A model generated the notes under the pieces. The model was given only the letters and a program-made list of their open reading frames with translations. It was not told the DNA's origin and ran no database searches. Positions 35,299-43,434 of a DNA stretch of 64,000 nt are shown in pieces. This stretch comes from Phytopseudomonas dryadis (GTDB taxonomy: Bacteria; Pseudomonadota; Gammaproteobacteria; Pseudomonadales; Pseudomonadaceae), in contig NZ_QJUM01000012.1 in assembly GCF_004327355.1 (NCBI RefSeq), forward strand, positions 1-64,000, read 5' to 3'. Position 1 is the stretch's first letter. The number at the start of each line of letters is the position of its first letter. The position numbers and the translations under genes are program-made.

Positions 35299-37128
35299 AT
35301 GACCCTCGATCTCCTCATGGTGCTCGGCCTGCTGCTGGCGGCCGTGGTGCTGTTCGTGCTCGACAAGCCGCGCATGGACGTGGTCGCCCTGCTGATCATC
35401 GTCGCCCTGCCGCTGACCGGGGTGCTCGACATCCAGCAGACCCTGGCCGGCTTCAGCGATCCCAGCGTGATCCTGATCGCGGCAATGTTCGTCATCGGCG
35501 AGGGGTTGGTACGTACCGGCATCGCCTACCGCCTGGGTGACTGGCTGGTAGCCAGGGCCGGCAGCAGCGAAACACGCCTGCTGGTGCTGCTGATGGTGGC
35601 AGTGGCCGGCCTCGGCTCGGTGATGAGTTCGACCGGGGTGGTGGCGATCTTCATCCCCGTGGTGCTCGGCGTCGCCGCGCGCCTGAAGATCGCCCCCGGA
35701 CGCCTGATGATGCCCCTGGCCTTCGCCGGGCTGATCAGCGGCATGCTGACCCTGGTGGCGACGCCGCCGAACATGGTGGTGCACAGCGAGCTGCGCCGCG
35801 CCGGCCTGGACGGTTTCGACTTCTTCAGTTTCACCCCCATCGGCCTGACCGTGCTGGTGCTCGGCGTGCTGTACATGCTGGCCACCCGGCGCTGGCTGCA
35901 ACGCGATGAGGCGGGCACCGAGGCCGCGCCGCCGCGCCTGGCCCTGACCGATCTGGCGCGTACCTACCGCCTCAGCGAACGCGAGCGACGGCTGCGCGTA
36001 CGCGCCGACTCGCCCCTCGCCGACCAGGCGCTGGACGAGTTGCAACTGCGCTCGCAGTACGGCATCAATGTCATCGCCGTGGAGCGCCAGCGCCAGTTCC
36101 GCACCCTGCTGCTGATGGCCACCGGCAACACCCAGCTGCAGGCCGACGATATCCTGCTGGTCGACCTGGCCAGCCCGGCCATCGCCCTGCTCGGCGCCTA
36201 CCAGGAACTCGGCCTGGAAGCCCTGCCGCTGCCCAGTTCCTACTACAGCGTGCATTCCCACGAACTGGGGCTGGCCGAAGTGGCGTTGCCGCCGGACTCG
36301 CAACTGCCGGGCAAAAGCATCCAGGAACTGGGCCTGCGCAGCCGCTACAAGCTCAACGTGGTCGGCCTGCGCCGCCATGGCAAGGCCCTCGAAGGCCTGC
36401 TGGTCGACGAGAAGCTGAGCCACGCCGATACCCTGCTGGTGGCCGGCAGCTGGAAGCAGATCCATCATCTGCAAGGGCTCAACCGCGACTTCCTGGTACT
36501 CAGCCTGCCGGCCGAGGTCGACGAAGTGGCGCCGGCGGCGCGCAAGGCGCCCTACGCCCTGTTCAGCCTGGCGGTAATGGTCGCGCTGATGATCAGCGGC
36601 CTGCTGCCCAACGTCATGGCCGCGCTGATCGGCTGCCTGCTGATGGGCGCCTTCCGCTGTATCGACATGGCCAGCGCCTACCGCGCCATTCACTGGCCGA
36701 GCCTGATCCTCATCGTCGGCATGCTGCCCTTCGCCCTGGCGCTGCAGAAAACCGGTGGCATCGACCTGGCGGTGAACGGCCTGGTCGGCGCCCTCGGCGA
36801 AGCCGGGCCACGGGTGATCCTCGCCAGCCTGTTCGCCGTCACCGCGCTGATCGGCCTGTTCATTTCCAACACCGCCACGGCGGTACTGATGGCCCCCGTG
36901 GCCATCGCCACCGCACAGGCCCTGGACGCCTCGCCCGTGCCCTTCGCCATGATCGTCGCCCTGGCCGCCTCGGCCGCGTTCATGACGCCGATCTCCTCGC
37001 CGGTGAACACCCTGGTACTCGGCCCGGGGCAATACCGCTTCGGTGATTTCGTACGTATCGGCGTCCCCTTCACCCTGCTGGTGATGATCGTCAGCGTGGT
37101 GATGGTGCCCTGGATATTTCCGCTTTAA
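35299..37128 (+). CDS. SLC13/DASS-family anion permease with TrkA-C (RCK_C) domains
   Basis: A 609-residue inner-membrane transporter. Two hydrophobic blocks (about residues 1-200 and 415-609) flank two cytoplasmic TrkA-C domains (about 220-390, for example LRSQYGINVIAVERQRQ and LRSRYKLNVVGLRRHGKAL). Motifs such as SSTGVVAIFIPVV and FISNTATAVLMAPVAI match the DASS sodium/sulfate-dicarboxylate fold. The substrate (sulfate, dicarboxylate or other anion) cannot be told from sequence. Confidence 0.88.
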   Translation: MTLDLLMVLGLLLAAVVLFVLDKPRMDVVALLIIVALPLTGVLDIQQTLAGFSDPSVILIAAMFVIGEGLVRTGIAYRLGDWLVARAGSSETRLLVLLMVAVAGLGSVMSSTGVVAIFIPVVLGVAARLKIAPGRLMMPLAFAGLISGMLTLVATPPNMVVHSELRRAGLDGFDFFSFTPIGLTVLVLGVLYMLATRRWLQRDEAGTEAAPPRLALTDLARTYRLSERERRLRVRADSPLADQALDELQLRSQYGINVIAVERQRQFRTLLLMATGNTQLQADDILLVDLASPAIALLGAYQELGLEALPLPSSYYSVHSHELGLAEVALPPDSQLPGKSIQELGLRSRYKLNVVGLRRHGKALEGLLVDEKLSHADTLLVAGSWKQIHHLQGLNRDFLVLSLPAEVDEVAPAARKAPYALFSLAVMVALMISGLLPNVMAALIGCLLMGAFRCIDMASAYRAIHWPSLILIVGMLPFALALQKTGGIDLAVNGLVGALGEAGPRVILASLFAVTALIGLFISNTATAVLMAPVAIATAQALDASPVPFAMIVALAASAAFMTPISSPVNTLVLGPGQYRFGDFVRIGVPFTLLVMIVSVVMVPWIFPL

Positions 37129-37139
37129 GGCGATAGCGG

Positions 37140-37193
37140 CCGTAGGATGGGTGAAACCCATCAATATGCCGATGGGTTTCACCCATCCTACGG
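37140..37193. repeat. Perfect 23-bp inverted repeat
   Basis: CCGTAGGATGGGTGAAACCC and the following ATC on the left, with its exact reverse complement on the right, around AATATGCC. It starts 12 nt after the permease stop. A degenerate relative (TAGGATGGAC ... GTCCACCCTACG) follows at about 37212-37304. This is a short dispersed repeat type that I know from Pseudomonas intergenic regions. Confidence 0.85.
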
Positions 37194-37332
37194 GCTGAAC
37201 CGCTTCTAGCGCATAGGATGGACAACGCTCTTTTTGTCCACCATTGCGATTGCGGAGCGGTGGACGGGTCGGGCCGCGTAGGTGAAGCGTCGTCCACCCT
37301 ACGAACGTCCGCTATCGCCTTGAAACAGCCCG

Positions 37333-37800
37333 CTACGCCGCGTGAAAGAAGCGCCGTTTCGCCCGCACCAGCCAACCGTCTTCGGTCTTGTCGGCGGCCA
37401 GGCGCCGCAGATTCGCGGTCACCGCCGGCACATAGTTCTGGTCATCGTTGCGGATATGCCCGAACAGCCAGCGACCGAGCAGGCTCATGAGTTCGTCGGC
37501 GATGTCCTCGCCCTGCGCGAAGCGCGCGCGGTAGTCGCCGACCCGCTTGATGAACACATCGTGAACCCGCTTGTGCGCCTTGCTGAATACGTAGCCCGCT
37601 TCCTCGAGCATCGCCTCCTCGAAGGCGAAATGCGAGGTGGTGTAGTCCACCAGTTCCTCGATCACCAGCGCCACGCCGTCACGCGCGCCCTTCTGCTGAG
37701 CCAGGTGAAGCTGATTGATCATCTCGACGATTTGCCGGTGCTGGCCGTCGATCACGGCGATGCCGGTGTCGAGGTCGGCGCTCCAACTGAGATAAGCCAT
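37333..37800 (-). CDS. Bacteriohemerythrin
   Basis: A 155-residue four-helix di-iron oxygen-binding protein. All ligand motifs are visible: DGQHRQIVEMIN, SHFAFEEAMLEEAGY, SKAHKRVHDVF and FGHIRNDDQNYVP. The ATG at 37800 (MAYLSWSADLDTGI) is preceded by GGAGG. Probable roles in family members are oxygen storage or delivery in microaerobic conditions. It is divergent from rlmF. Confidence 0.93.
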   Translation of the reverse strand: MAYLSWSADLDTGIAVIDGQHRQIVEMINQLHLAQQKGARDGVALVIEELVDYTTSHFAFEEAMLEEAGYVFSKAHKRVHDVFIKRVGDYRARFAQGEDIADELMSLLGRWLFGHIRNDDQNYVPAVTANLRRLAADKTEDGWLVRAKRRFFHAA

Positions 37801-38086
37801 GGCTGCCTCCCGCGGCTGCAAATAAGCACAGCCAGTCTAGGCGCGGCAACAGCGGCGCCTCTTGATCTGAATCAGTACGCGGCACGACGGATGAACCCGG
37901 CGAACGCGGGTTCGTGGGGCGGCCACAGGGGGGGGGGAACACGCCGAGCCGAGGACCCGACAACGGCCGATCATCAGCGAGCCCGAGGCGCTGAAGCGCC
38001 TGCCTAGCGGTGCCATCGTGGTTTCCCTGCAAAGCGGCCGCGCCTGTGGGAAAATGCGCGGCTTCTTCGTCCAACGATCAGCCAGC
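37801..38086. other. Divergent intergenic region with a 10-G tract
   Basis: A run of ten Gs lies at 37928-37937, between the divergent bacteriohemerythrin and rlmF genes. No other clear feature. Such a tract is prone to length change by slipped-strand mispairing. Confidence 0.6.
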
Positions 38087-39085
38087 ATGTGCGCATCCGC
38101 CAAACGTCCGCCGAAACAGCGCAGCAGCACAGCCGGCCAGGCGCCCGACAGGGGTCGCCTGCATCCGCGCAACCGTCATCAGGGCCGCTACGACTTTCCC
38201 GCGCTGATCGAGGCCAGCCCGGAGCTGGCGGCGTTCGTCATTCTCAACCCGTACGGCAAGCAGAGCATCGACTTCGCCAACCCGGCGGCGGTCAGGGTGT
38301 TCAACCGCGCCCTGCTCAAGCGCTTCTACGCCATCGAACACTGGGACATTCCAGCGGACTATCTGTGCCCGCCGATTCCGGGGCGCGCCGACTACCTGCA
38401 TTACCTGGCCGACCTGCTGGCCACTGACAATGCCGGCGCAGTGCCGCGCGGGGCCGCCGTGCGCGTGCTGGATATCGGTGTCGGCGCCAACTGCATCTAC
38501 CCGCTGCTGGGCCATCGCGAATATGGCTGGCGCTTCGTCGGGGCGGATATCGCCGCCCGGGCCATCGCCTCGGCGCGCACCATCGTGCAGGCCAATGCCG
38601 GCCTGGGCGAGCACATCGAACTGCGCCTGCAGCAGGACCCCGGGCATATCTTCGACGGCCTGCTGCAGCCCGACGAGCGCTTCGACCTGACCCTGTGCAA
38701 CCCGCCCTTCCACGCCTCGGCCGAGGAAGCGGCCAGCGGCAGCAAACGCAAGTGGCGCAACCTCGGCAAGCTCGACCCCACGCGCAAACTGCCGCTGCTG
38801 AACTTCGGCGGACAGGCGGCCGAGCTCTGGTGCCCGGGTGGCGAAGCGGCTTTCGTCGCGCGCCTGATTGGCGAAAGCGCAGGCCATGGACAACAGGTGC
38901 TGTGGTTCAGCACGCTGATATCCAAGTCGGGCAACCTGCCCGGCGTGTATGCCGCCCTGAAGCGGGCCGGCGCCCTGGACATCCGTACCGTGGAGATGAG
39001 CCAGGGGCAGAAACAGAGCCGCTTCGTCGCCTGGACCTTCCTCGAGGCAGCCCAGCGCCAGCGGTGGTCGCAAGGCCGCCGCTAA
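38087..39085 (+). CDS. rlmF: 23S rRNA (adenine-1618-N6)-methyltransferase RlmF
   Basis: A 332-residue class I methyltransferase. SAM-binding [15 protein letters not shown] (about residues 126-140) and the amino-methyltransferase catalytic motif [13 protein letters not shown] are present, with the N-terminal [13 protein letters not shown] that typifies the family. The ATG at 38087 gives the normal length. Its stop lies 6 bp from the TA-flanked element at 39094. Confidence 0.93.
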   Translation: MCASAKRPPKQRSSTAGQAPDRGRLHPRNRHQGRYDFPALIEASPELAAFVILNPYGKQSIDFANPAAVRVFNRALLKRFYAIEHWDIPADYLCPPIPGRADYLHYLADLLATDNAGAVPRGAAVRVLDIGVGANCIYPLLGHREYGWRFVGADIAARAIASARTIVQANAGLGEHIELRLQQDPGHIFDGLLQPDERFDLTLCNPPFHASAEEAASGSKRKWRNLGKLDPTRKLPLLNFGGQAAELWCPGGEAAFVARLIGESAGHGQQVLWFSTLISKSGNLPGVYAALKRAGALDIRTVEMSQGQKQSRFVAWTFLEAAQRQRWSQGRR

Positions 39086-39093
39086 GCGTACTA

Positions 39094-39353
39094 GTGTCGC
39101 GACACAGATCAAATGTCGGTCGCGCGGTATCTATACGGGCTTCAGCAATGAGCGTGCAGCACTGCCACATTCGTGTGGGAGCCGCGACCTCGCGGCGAAT
39201 CGTGGCCATAGCGCGTTCTTGCAGCATGGCTGCCAGCGCATCGCGCCGGGGTCGACGCGCCTACAGACGAACCCTGATTCCGAACGGGCTCTTGCTGGCC
39301 AGGGATCAAGACGGTATCCACGGGAGTCCGACATTTCACGGTTGACACGACAC
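39094..39353. mobile_element. 260-bp TA-flanked TIR element carrying a REPIN, copy 1
   Basis: Ends read (C)TAGTGTCG with 11 variable bases and then AAATGTCGG inward on both sides, so the terminal inverted repeats are about 29 bp with a conserved spacing. TA flanks each end (39092-39093, 39354-39355), as with IS630/Tc1-type insertion. The centre holds a REP doublet (39175-39264). No coding capacity. The other copy is at 50317-50563 in opposite orientation. It lies between convergent rlmF and the universal stress gene. Confidence 0.85.
39175..39264. repeat. REPIN (inverted REP doublet) inside element copy 1
   Basis: Starts GTGGGAGCCGCGACCTCGCG and ends GGTCGACGCGCCTAC, two imperfect REP palindromes facing each other. 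The reverse complement resembles 61480-61570 and 50406-50494. Confidence 0.8.
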
Positions 39354-40243
39354 TAGCCGGCGGCGCGTGGCTCGCGCACGATCAGGCTGTCGCACGGCAC
39401 CCACTGCAGCAGCTCCCGGGCCGAGCTGCCGAGCAGCACGTTCATCAGGCCACTGCGGCCGTGGCTGCCCATGACCAGCAGATCCACGCCGTGCTCGCGC
39501 ACGTAGCGGCTCAGCGAAGCGCCCAGCGAACCCTGCTCGATGACGATCCGCGTGCGCTTGCGCAAGTCCGCCGGCAGATCGCTGGCGGCGAGGAAGGCCG
39601 CGTAGTCGCCCTCTTCGATATGGCGCCGTGTTTCACCGTCGATCACCCGCTCCAGGCGATCGGACATGGGCACGTCGGTGGCGTGATAGAGCACCAGTTC
39701 GCGCCCCGGAAAGTAACGCGCGGCGGCGTGCAGGGCGTGGCGTGAGGAATCGGAGAAATCGGTGGCGATGACGATCCGCTCGTAGCGCCCGCGCGGCCGC
39801 TGGCGCACCACCAGCAGAGGCTGCGGCAGGCGCCGCGTGAGGGCCTCGACGGTGGAGCCGAGCAGCAGGCGCCCCCAGAACTCGTTGCTGGCGACGCCGG
39901 TCACCACCAGGCCGCTGCCGCTCTCGCGGGCCGCCTGCACGATCGCCTGCACCGGATCGCCGCGGGCGATGCGCATGCGTACGCGCACCTCGAGCCCGGC
40001 CAGATCGTCCCGCAGTTGCTGCTCGGCGAAGCGTTCCAGTTCGGCATCATCGCCGGTGGCGACCCAGCCCAGCACCAGGTCGGGCGCCTGGCGGGTCTCC
40101 AGGACATTGAGACCGACCAGCATGGCCTGCCACTCGCCGGCCAGTTGCGCGGCGCGATCGAGGGCACGGTCGCAACGCACGCTCAGGTCAGTGGCCAGCA
40201 GCACACTGGCCGGCAGCGCATTCATCCAGGGTTGCTCGTTCAT
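39353..40243 (-). CDS. Universal stress protein, two Usp domains in tandem
   Basis: A 296-residue cytoplasmic protein with two Usp domains (about 12-145 and 150-296). The second has the ATP-type motif VMGSHGRSGLMNVLLGSSARELL. A strong ribosome-binding site AGGAGG precedes ATG 40243. Its last coding bases abut the TA-flanked element: the TAG stop is made of the flanking TA and the first base of the element, so the present C-terminus (RAAG) may have been set by the insertion. Confidence 0.9.
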   Translation of the reverse strand: MNEQPWMNALPASVLLATDLSVRCDRALDRAAQLAGEWQAMLVGLNVLETRQAPDLVLGWVATGDDAELERFAEQQLRDDLAGLEVRVRMRIARGDPVQAIVQAARESGSGLVVTGVASNEFWGRLLLGSTVEALTRRLPQPLLVVRQRPRGRYERIVIATDFSDSSRHALHAAARYFPGRELVLYHATDVPMSDRLERVIDGETRRHIEEGDYAAFLAASDLPADLRKRTRIVIEQGSLGASLSRYVREHGVDLLVMGSHGRSGLMNVLLGSSARELLQWVPCDSLIVREPRAAG

Positions 40244-40354
40244 CTCGCCTCCTTTTACGCGACCGAGGACGCGCATATCCTTACGAAAAACGCGTCAACC
40301 ACCCTAGCAACTGAACGGCATCAGGAACATCGGAAAATCGTAAGCAAAAGCGAG

Positions 40355-40984
40355 TCACGCTCGAAAGCGGCGCAACAGCATCAAGGCCAGCCCCGCCAGC
40401 CACAACAGCGATATACCGTAGTTCAGGCGCTGGTAGAGACCGAAACCCTGGCCGTTCTCCAGCGCAACAGCCATCAAGGGCAAGCTGCCCAATGCGCCCA
40501 GAGTACAGAGCAGCGAGAACAATGCGAACCCGCGTGAACCTAACACACGCCTGCCCAGAAAGACCCACAGGGCACTGGCGAGCAGCAGGCTAAGCGCCAT
40601 GATCAGCCCCGCCAGGTTATGCAGCGTCTGGCTGGTGGAGGGGGCTTCCAAAGCACAGCCGACATCGCACGAGAAGAAGCCCGTGGCAAAACTGCCAAGA
40701 CCATGGATCATGATCAGCAACCCACTGAGTCGCGAACACAGGCTATCGAAACTCAGCAGCACGGCGACACCGAACATCATGAACAGCGCACCCAGCGGAT
40801 AATTGTTGATCAGCGGCGAGATGAACTGGGTGGGTGCGCCTTCGGCGCCGAGCAAACTCATGGCTTGATCGAGATGGTTGTAGCCGGGATACAGCGCCCC
40901 TGCGAGGGTGACGCCAAGAACCAGCCAGAAGGGAGCGAGGAGACCGGCCAGATAGCCGAGCGAGAGCGTCCGGTGCGACTGCAT
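40355..40984 (-). CDS. DUF998-family membrane protein
   Basis: A 209-residue protein with about six transmembrane segments (first at 8-30, LGYLAGLLAPFWLVLGVTLAG), the motif YPGYNHLDQAMSLLGAEGAP typical of DUF998, and FFSCDVGCALE in the third loop. No function is established for the family. Start ATG 40984 follows AAGGAT. The next gene on this strand (opgD) starts 1.8 kb upstream, so this is probably its own transcription unit. Confidence 0.85.
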   Translation of the reverse strand: MQSHRTLSLGYLAGLLAPFWLVLGVTLAGALYPGYNHLDQAMSLLGAEGAPTQFISPLINNYPLGALFMMFGVAVLLSFDSLCSRLSGLLIMIHGLGSFATGFFSCDVGCALEAPSTSQTLHNLAGLIMALSLLLASALWVFLGRRVLGSRGFALFSLLCTLGALGSLPLMAVALENGQGFGLYQRLNYGISLLWLAGLALMLLRRFRA

Positions 40985-41122
40985 GGGGTAGATCCTTTTA
41001 TGCCGATGAGTTTCACTCACTGACGCAGGACATACCTCGGAGGGCACACCTTGCCTCACGGCAAGGTGCATATTCCGGCACGCCATCACCTGGACTCATG
41101 AAGCGCTATCCACCCAACGACC

Positions 41123-42760
41123 TCAGCTCGGCGTATCAGGATAGCGGCGCTCTTCGGGCGCCGGCGGGAAGTACTGGTAGAGCCAGGTTTCGCTGAGCAC
41201 TTCCTTGTTGTCGACCCGGCGCAGGTAGGCGCGCATGTTCACCGGCTCGACGCTGTCGCTGGTCGGGAACCAGTCGAACTGGGCGCGGAAGCCGGTGATC
41301 TCCGGGTGCAAGGCGAGGATATTGAAATCCTTGACCTCGCCGTGGGAGGCCTCGACCACCACTTCGATGCGTTCCTTCCAGTCCATTTTCTCCAGCGGGC
41401 CGCCGGTGAAGTCGATGGCGAAGCGCCGTGCCCAGACCTCGGGCCAGTGTTCGCCCGGCGCCCAGCCCAGGGTGAAGCCGCCCATGCCGGAACGGGTGGC
41501 CAGGACCTGGGCCAGGCTCGGCTTGACCGGCGGCAAGGCGGCCCAGTACAGCTTGTAGCCGAAGTTCAGCGAGGTGCCGGGCTCGATGGCCTGCTTGGGG
41601 TTCCAGAAGCAGACGATGTTGTCCATGGTCTCGCCGGTGGTGGGGATCTCCAGCAGGTCGATGCTGCCCTCGCCCCACGGCGTGGTCGGCTCGACCCACA
41701 GGCTCGGGCGGCGGCTGTACCAGACCACGGTGTCCTGGTAGGACTTGAAGTCGTGGTCGCTCTGCACCAGGCCGAAGCCCTTGGGGTTGGTGTCGGCGAA
41801 GGCGTTGAACTGCAGCTTCTCCGGGTTGTTCAGCGGCCGGCAGAGCCACTCGCCGTTGCCGCGCCACATGGACAGCCGGTCGCTGTCGTGGATGGCGGTG
41901 GCGATGAAATCGCACATGCGCCGCTCGTGGCCGCCGCAGGCGAACATGCTGGTCATCGGCGTGATGCCGAGCTGCTTGATCGCCTTGCGCGCGTTGATAT
42001 GGGCGTCGATGTCCATCACCACCTGAGTGTCCTGGCAGTCGATGTCGAAGCGGAAGGCACCAGTGGCGCTCGGCGAATCGAGCAGCGCATAGAGCACGAA
42101 ACGGGTGGCGTCCTTGGCCGGCGTCTCGAACCAGAACTCGGTGAAGTCGGGAAACTCCTCCGGCGTGTCGGTGAAGGTATCGATGGCCAGCCCCCGCGCC
42201 GACAGGCCGTACTGGCCGGTATTGTCCACCGCGCGGAAGTAGCTGGCGCCGAGGAAGGAGACGATGTCGTACTTGGCGATGTTCGGCTGCTTGAACACCT
42301 TGAGCCCGGCGAAGCCCAGGTCGCCCTCGAGCTGCGAGACGTCCACGCCGCTCTTGCCGTACTCGAACAGTTCCGGACGGAAATGCACTTCCCGGGCGAC
42401 CCGGCTCTCGGGGTCGACGGCGTGCATGCGCACCGGCTGGCGAAAGCCCATGCCGACGTGGAAGAACTGCACGTCCAGTTGACCGCCCAGCTCGTTCCAC
42501 AGGGAGTGCTCGGGGTCGTACTGGATGGCGTTGAACTGCTGCGGGGTCAGCTCGGCGAGGGTCTTGGGCAGCACCTCGACGGTGCTCTTGTAGGCGCTGC
42601 CAGCCATGCGCTTGGCCCGGCTCTGCAACTGCTTGAAGTCGAAAGGCTCGGCCTTGCCGTCGGCGGTTTCGGCGAAGCTGCGCAGGCTGAACAGCCCGGC
42701 AGGAAGACCGGCACAAGCGGCCATCATCATGGAAGCTTTCAGGAGGTTTCGTCTATGCAT
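41123..42760 (-). CDS. opgD: Periplasmic glucan biosynthesis protein D (OpgD)
   Basis: A 545-residue periplasmic protein that shapes osmoregulated periplasmic glucans. The Tat signal is visible at the N-terminus ([20 protein letters not shown]), followed by the MdoG/OpgD domain ([48 protein letters not shown]). OpgD differs from OpgG by using Tat export. The start was chosen at the Tat Met; the frame upstream is noncoding. Confidence 0.93.
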   Translation of the reverse strand: MHRRNLLKASMMMAACAGLPAGLFSLRSFAETADGKAEPFDFKQLQSRAKRMAGSAYKSTVEVLPKTLAELTPQQFNAIQYDPEHSLWNELGGQLDVQFFHVGMGFRQPVRMHAVDPESRVAREVHFRPELFEYGKSGVDVSQLEGDLGFAGLKVFKQPNIAKYDIVSFLGASYFRAVDNTGQYGLSARGLAIDTFTDTPEEFPDFTEFWFETPAKDATRFVLYALLDSPSATGAFRFDIDCQDTQVVMDIDAHINARKAIKQLGITPMTSMFACGGHERRMCDFIATAIHDSDRLSMWRGNGEWLCRPLNNPEKLQFNAFADTNPKGFGLVQSDHDFKSYQDTVVWYSRRPSLWVEPTTPWGEGSIDLLEIPTTGETMDNIVCFWNPKQAIEPGTSLNFGYKLYWAALPPVKPSLAQVLATRSGMGGFTLGWAPGEHWPEVWARRFAIDFTGGPLEKMDWKERIEVVVEASHGEVKDFNILALHPEITGFRAQFDWFPTSDSVEPVNMRAYLRRVDNKEVLSETWLYQYFPPAPEERRYPDTPS

Positions 42761-42872
42761 GGGCGTCCCTGGAGTAATGGAGGAATCTGCACGCCGCCCA
42801 CCAAGGGCGATAAAAAAATACCTACAACAGATGGCCCTGACGTGCGGATGGTTCCGCTCGGAATTATTCATA

Positions 42873-42957
42873 GCCATAAGCTTGAAGCTTCAAGCGGCAA
42901 GTTAAAAGCGGGTCAGGCGTAACATCCACGCTTGGTTTCTGGCTTGAAGCTTGAAGG
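42873..42957. repeat. AAGCTTGAAGCTTCAAGC-type short repeats
   Basis: ATAAGCTTGAAGCTTCAAGC followed by GGCAAG, and GGCTTGAAGCTTGAAGG 40 bp further on. Related short sequences occur after suhB (19215-19240), downstream of the holC-linked gene (31550-31572) and near 31831-31850. They are low-complexity HindIII-site-rich repeats found only between genes here. Confidence 0.7.
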
Positions 42958-42972
42958 ATGGTGAAGAAGTTC

Positions 42973-43434
42973 CTAGCGTTTGTCGTCGAGCAATTTCCTG
43001 ATGGTCTTGCGGTCGCGCTTGTCGTCCCGCTCGCCGAGCAGTTCAAGAAAGGCGAAGGAGTCGAGACCATCGAGCGTGGTCTTCGGGCTGACGATCCTGC
43101 GGCGCGGGTCGGCGCCGCGCTCGAGCAGCAGCTTTACCAACTCCGGCTCGCCATAAAGGATGGCGCCGTTGAGGGCGGAGAGTCCCATCTGGTCGGGCTC
43201 ATCGACCGGGCAGCCAGCCTCGAGCGCTTTTTTCATCTGCGCCAGCGCCATTCCCTTGCGCTCTTCGGACTCTCCATAGGCGGCCGCCATCAAGGTCAGG
43301 GTCGGCGCCTGCGCGGTCGCGTTGCCGAGCATGCAACCCTGCTCGTCCATGGCTTGCAGATCGAAATCGCGCTGCAGTTCATCGCCGTGGGCGAGCCCAG
43401 CCAGCATGCAAAGGCCAACAACTTTATAGCGCAT
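42973..43434 (-). CDS. Exported ankyrin-repeat protein
   Basis: A 153-residue protein with a short signal peptide (MRYKVVGLCMLAGLAHG) and two to three ankyrin-like repeats (MGLSALNGAILYGEPELVKLLLERGADPRRR). Probably periplasmic; function unknown. It overlaps the sbcC 3' end by 11 nt, which suggests translation coupled to sbcC, although the products have no obvious common role. Confidence 0.75.
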   Translation of the reverse strand: MRYKVVGLCMLAGLAHGDELQRDFDLQAMDEQGCMLGNATAQAPTLTLMAAAYGESEERKGMALAQMKKALEAGCPVDEPDQMGLSALNGAILYGEPELVKLLLERGADPRRRIVSPKTTLDGLDSFAFLELLGERDDKRDRKTIRKLLDDKR

